Shown: one piece after another, positions 6,439 through 9,430 of the stretch
Position numbering within the stretch: position 1 is the stretch's first letter
Layout of the letters: the number at the start of each line of letters is the position of its first letter
From: Deferribacteres bacterium
GTDB lineage: Bacteria; Nitrospirota; Thermodesulfovibrionia; UBA6902
NCBI GenBank assembly: GCA_013152795.1
Contig: JAADFS010000020.1
Span: 406-9,835, forward strand
Length of the DNA stretch: 9,430 nt
Direction of reading: 5' to 3'
The notes under the pieces: generated by a model
The model's database searches: none
Told to the model about the DNA's origin: nothing
The model's input: the letters and a program-made list of their open reading frames with translations, nothing else
Made by a program: the position numbers and the translations under genes

Positions 6439-8342
6439 TAAAGGATGAGACAACAGGGCAGGGGCTTTCGGACGCACTGGCGGATGCCCTCAGACTCCAC
6501 CAGGCCGGAAATCTTGCAGGGGCTGAGTCGCTCTACGTCCGGATACTGGCGGCTGATCCGGAATGTGCAGATGCGCTGCATCTGCTCGGATTAATTGCGT
6601 ACCAGAGGGGCGACAACATGCAGGCGGTTGAATATATTGAAAAGGCCGTTGCAATAAACCCGTCCGTATCCATCTACCATAATAACCTGGGTAGTGCGTT
6701 TATGAACCTGGAGGAGACCGACAAGGCCGCCCGCTGTTTCAGAACGGCCATTCATTTAAACCCTGACTATGTCGAGGCATACAATAACATGGGCAATGTC
6801 CTGAGAAGACAGGGTGAAAACAAAAAGGCCTTGCAACAGTATATGAAAGCCATAGAGCTCAAGCCTGATTATGTGCCGGCGGTCAACAACCTTGCCAACC
6901 TGTTGAAAGGAGAGGGCAGGCTGGATGAAGCAATCGTACACTACCGCAGGGCCATAGGACTGCAGCCGGATATTGCAGAGACACATTTCAACCTCGGCAA
7001 TGCCCTGAAAGAAACAGGCGACTTACAGGAGGCGGAGGAGTATTACCGCAATGCGATATCGATCAATCCGGATTTTGCGGAGGCACATAATAATCTCGCC
7101 AATATCCTCAAGAAGCAGAGAAAATATGATGAAGCCTCAGCTCATTACCACAAGGCTGTAAGTATAAATCCGGATTTTGCAGATGCATATGCCAATCTGG
7201 GCGATACCTGCAGGGAACAGGGTGCATTTAAAGAAGCTGTCCGGCACTGCCGCAAGGCCATAGGTCTGAATCCGGATTCTGAACAGGCATATATCAATCT
7301 CGGCAATACATTTCTTGATAAAGGTGACCTGCAAAAAGCCGAGGAACAGTATAACAAGGCTATCGCGCTTAAGCCTGATTCGGCAGATGCCCATTACAAC
7401 AGGGGACTCGTATTGCTCATGAAAGGCGAGTTTGAAGAAGGCTGGAAAGAATACAAATGGCGCTTTAAAAGCGCCGAGATATCGGGTGATATCGGTTACC
7501 GCGGTACGGAGATACCCGAATGGGACGGCTCACCGCTTAACGGCAGGACTGTCCTTATAAGCTCTGAACAGGGAGCGGGCGACCATATTCAGTTTGTCCG
7601 TTATATCCCGCTCGTAAAGGCAGCGGGCGGCAGGGTTATATATGAGTGCAGCAGGAGTCTTATCAGGCTGTTTGAAAATTTCAAAGGGATAGATGTTCTT
7701 TCAGAATCACCGTACGACCACGGGCGTGGAGGGAAACCCGACGTGTGCATCAGCCTGTTGAACCTTCCCGCTGTGTTCGGTACCACCATTGACAGAATCC
7801 CTGCCGACATCCCGTATCTGTCCGTTGACAGGTATGCGGCAGAGCAGTGGAAACACCGGATTAACAGTAGGGCCTTTAAGGTCGGGCTGGTATGGGCAGG
7901 CAATCCGGAACACAGGAATGACCGCAACAGGTCGTGCCGGCTCCGGGATTTTGAACCGCTGGCGGCCCTGCCCGGAATTGAATTTTTCAGCCTGCAGAAA
8001 GGTGTAACGGGTGATAGCCCCCCTGCATCCCTGCATCTTGTCGATATAACAAAATATCTCGGGGACTTCCATGATACAGCCGCGGTGATAGAAAATCTCG
8101 ACCTTGTGATATCGGTTGATACAGCCGTTGCTCACCTTGCCGGTGCACTGGGCAGACCGGTATGGACTCTTCTGCCTTTTGTTCCGGACTGGAGGTGGAT
8201 GCTGAAACGTGAAGATACTCCATGGTACCCGACAATGCGCCTGTTCCGCCAGGAAAGACACGGAGAGTGGGCGCCTGTAATGAAAAAGGTTGCCGGTGAA
8301 TTGGAAAAAATATGCAAATTAAAAGGAGCTCAAGATGAGTGA
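6435..8342 (+). CDS. TPR-repeat protein with C-terminal GT9/heptosyltransferase-like domain
   Basis: A 635-residue protein without an evident signal peptide or membrane segment. Residues about 13-344 are TPR units of 34 residues: nine complete and a partial tenth, with the usual NLG or NLA, Y and NPDxAEA positions. Residues about 370-630 resemble the GT-B-fold family 9 (ADP-heptose transferase) group: ISSEQGAGDHIQFVRYIP (375-392), VGLVWAGNPEHRNDRNRS (483-500), and VISVDTAVAHLAGALGRPVW (558-577), the expected nucleotide-sugar-binding region. Such TPR-glycosyltransferase fusions are common near flagellin modification genes in several phyla. The TPR part would bind a protein partner, perhaps the acceptor, while the C-terminal part transfers a sugar or is a relic. 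Neither acceptor nor donor is known. ATG 6435 overlaps the aminotransferase stop in ATGA with only a weak AGG (6427-6429), so expression probably depends on coupling. Confidence 0.9.
   Translation: MIKDETTGQGLSDALADALRLHQAGNLAGAESLYVRILAADPECADALHLLGLIAYQRGDNMQAVEYIEKAVAINPSVSIYHNNLGSAFMNLEETDKAARCFRTAIHLNPDYVEAYNNMGNVLRRQGENKKALQQYMKAIELKPDYVPAVNNLANLLKGEGRLDEAIVHYRRAIGLQPDIAETHFNLGNALKETGDLQEAEEYYRNAISINPDFAEAHNNLANILKKQRKYDEASAHYHKAVSINPDFADAYANLGDTCREQGAFKEAVRHCRKAIGLNPDSEQAYINLGNTFLDKGDLQKAEEQYNKAIALKPDSADAHYNRGLVLLMKGEFEEGWKEYKWRFKSAEISGDIGYRGTEIPEWDGSPLNGRTVLISSEQGAGDHIQFVRYIPLVKAAGGRVIYECSRSLIRLFENFKGIDVLSESPYDHGRGGKPDVCISLLNLPAVFGTTIDRIPADIPYLSVDRYAAEQWKHRINSRAFKVGLVWAGNPEHRNDRNRSCRLRDFEPLAALPGIEFFSLQKGVTGDSPPASLHLVDITKYLGDFHDTAAVIENLDLVISVDTAVAHLAGALGRPVWTLLPFVPDWRWMLKREDTPWYPTMRLFRQERHGEWAPVMKKVAGELEKICKLKGAQDE
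6471..7466 (+). repeat. Tandem 102-bp TPR-coding repeats (about 9.7 units)
   Basis: Consecutive 34-codon units encode TPR helices. At the DNA level most units have diverged, but short blocks stay identical at the 102-bp period: AATCCGGATTTTGC occurs at 7065-7078 and again at 7167-7180. That fits an old array with some more recent duplication or conversion. Such arrays can gain or lose units by recombination. Confidence 0.85.
8325..8328 (+). promoter_or_regulatory. Ribosome binding site of the Maf gene
   Basis: GGAG in AAAAGGAGCTC, 6 nt before ATG 8335 and inside the end of the TPR gene. It is a clear Shine-Dalgarno match that fixes the start. Confidence 0.75.
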
Positions 8343-9430
8343 TGACAGCAAGTTTGACATGGATTTTGTAGATCTGGATGAATTCATACCCATCCCCAAA
8401 CAAAGCAGGATGGAACCCGCTGCGATGGAGAAGATTTACCGGGGAAATCTGGAAAAACTCTCCAGACATCATCCTGAACTGGTGGAGATCGTGGAGTCGG
8501 CAACCATTGATGGAGAAAGGATTAAAATATTTGATTCAGAAAGCGGGAATCCCAGGATAGTCTATAAAAGAAACGACGGGGAAGAGATAAACATTCACAG
8601 TGCCGGAGACCCGGTTGAATGTGCAAGACAGGCGATCGACCTGCTCGGCAGGATTGAAAAAGAGGGAATAGTCGTGCTTTTCGGATTCGGCCTGGGATAT
8701 TTTGCAGAGGAGATATTTAGACGATTTGAAAAGGGACATATTCTCCTCATATACGAGGCTACACCGGAAATATTCAGGATGGCCTTGAGTATAAAGGATT
8801 TTTCGGGGCTTATTGATTCTGCCCAGGTCAAAATAGTTCTAGGAGAAAATGCGGATAACTTTTCAGTTATTCACACACACTACCATCACATTATCAACGG
8901 AAAGTTCTGGATTGTCAAACATAACCCTTCGGTTAAATTAAATCAAACGGCATATGACAATTTTCTGAAGAGATTAAAGGAAGAAAAAATGCTTGCCGAT
9001 ATAGGGGTTTCTACTGTTGTAAGCAGAGGAAAAGAGTTTATAGATGCATTCTTTTCAAATGTCCAATCTATCATGAGAAAACCCGGAGTAAACGCTTTAA
9101 AAAATATTTTTAAGGGATGCAAAGCAATTATAGTTTCAGCAGGACCATCTCTTGACAGGAACGTGCATTTACTTAAAAAGGCAAAAGGCAAGGCTGTAAT
9201 TATTGCAACCGGAGGAGCTCTTCCTACTCTTCTTGCCTGTGATATTATTCCTGATTTAGTAGTTGAAATAGACCCTGCTTCAGAAAACATCGAAGATAAG
9301 TTCCAGCAAATACCTATTCTGAAAGAAGTTCCTTTTATCTGTCTTATACAGTATACACCGGAACTTATAAAAATATATCCAGGCCCGTTATTCATGAACA
9401 GCGTTATGGGGAATATTGCATTTGTATGGC
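8335..9430 (+). CDS. Maf/DUF115 motility-associated glycosyltransferase, 3'-truncated by the window edge
   Basis: From ATG 8335 the frame stays open to the last base, giving 365 visible residues; no stop is reached, so the gene continues outside. The N-terminal region carries VVLFGFGLGYFAEEI (FGFGLGY at 116-122), typical of the Maf N-terminal domain. The DUF115/MAF_flag10 core begins near residue 260 with IIVSAGPSLDRN (GPSL at 270-273), then IIATGGALPTLLACDIIPDL and VEIDP (D313). Maf proteins are cytoplasmic enzymes that transfer CMP-activated nonulosonic acids such as pseudaminic or legionaminic acid to flagellin serine or threonine. That matches the upstream CMP-sugar genes and makes this the likely end user of the pathway. 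It overlaps the TPR gene by 8 nt. GC drops sharply within the gene, from about 50% near 8400-8700 to about 36% after 8880, which may mark a mosaic or a separately acquired part. Some DUF115 proteins lack a proven flagellin role, so the acceptor remains inferred. Confidence 0.88.
   Translation, partial: MSDDSKFDMDFVDLDEFIPIPKQSRMEPAAMEKIYRGNLEKLSRHHPELVEIVESATIDGERIKIFDSESGNPRIVYKRNDGEEINIHSAGDPVECARQAIDLLGRIEKEGIVVLFGFGLGYFAEEIFRRFEKGHILLIYEATPEIFRMALSIKDFSGLIDSAQVKIVLGENADNFSVIHTHYHHIINGKFWIVKHNPSVKLNQTAYDNFLKRLKEEKMLADIGVSTVVSRGKEFIDAFFSNVQSIMRKPGVNALKNIFKGCKAIIVSAGPSLDRNVHLLKKAKGKAVIIATGGALPTLLACDIIPDLVVEIDPASENIEDKFQQIPILKEVPFICLIQYTPELIKIYPGPLFMNSVMGNIAFVW

Noticed and set aside
7707..8472. 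Minus-strand open frames up to 184 codons opposite the TPR-GT9 gene and the start of the Maf gene
   Set aside because: No recognisable protein features; the + strand carries clear GT9-like and Maf coding sequence through the same region.

Overview
The window is one dense block of eight co-directional genes, all on the + strand. The first is cut by the left edge and the last by the right edge. Gaps are very small: 40 nt at the largest, with several ATGA-type or 8 to 26 nt overlaps. I see no terminator or convincing promoter, so it reads as the inside of a single operon. No RNA genes, CRISPR arrays, insertion sequences or attachment sites were seen.

Layout: (1) neuC/legG-type hydrolysing UDP/GDP-sugar 2-epimerase, lacking its N-terminus; (2) a CBS-pair plus sugar nucleotidyltransferase fusion resembling PtmE of the Campylobacter legionaminate pathway; (3) a B12-binding-type radical SAM enzyme; (4) a NeuA/LegF-type CMP-nonulosonate cytidylyltransferase; (5) a Gfo/Idh/MocA-fold oxidoreductase with unusual active-site residues; (6) a class III (glutamate-1-semialdehyde-aminomutase-like) PLP aminotransferase; (7) a long TPR protein with a C-terminal GT9/heptosyltransferase-like domain; (8) the N-terminal 365 residues of a Maf/DUF115 flagellin glycosyltransferase, which continues beyond the window.

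Together the genes look like a nonulosonic acid (legionaminic or sialic-acid-like sugar) biosynthesis and transfer locus, most likely for flagellin glycosylation. The nucleotidyltransferase would make a GDP-amino-sugar precursor. The 2-epimerase would release the hexosamine that a synthase (NeuB/LegI, presumably just outside) condenses with PEP. The cytidylyltransferase would activate the product as the CMP-sugar, and Maf would move it to flagellin. The radical SAM enzyme, the odd oxidoreductase and the aminotransferase are not part of the minimal pathway and may tailor the sugar. That tailoring role is inference.

Organism: a bacterium, probably Gram-negative and flagellated. Moderate GC (about 50-58% over the gene block), frequent AGG arginine and ATA isoleucine codons, and the TPR-GT9 plus Maf combination would fit Nitrospirota or a deltaproteobacterial-type lineage. 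This placement is a low-confidence impression. GC falls to about 36% in the last ~550 bases, inside the Maf gene.
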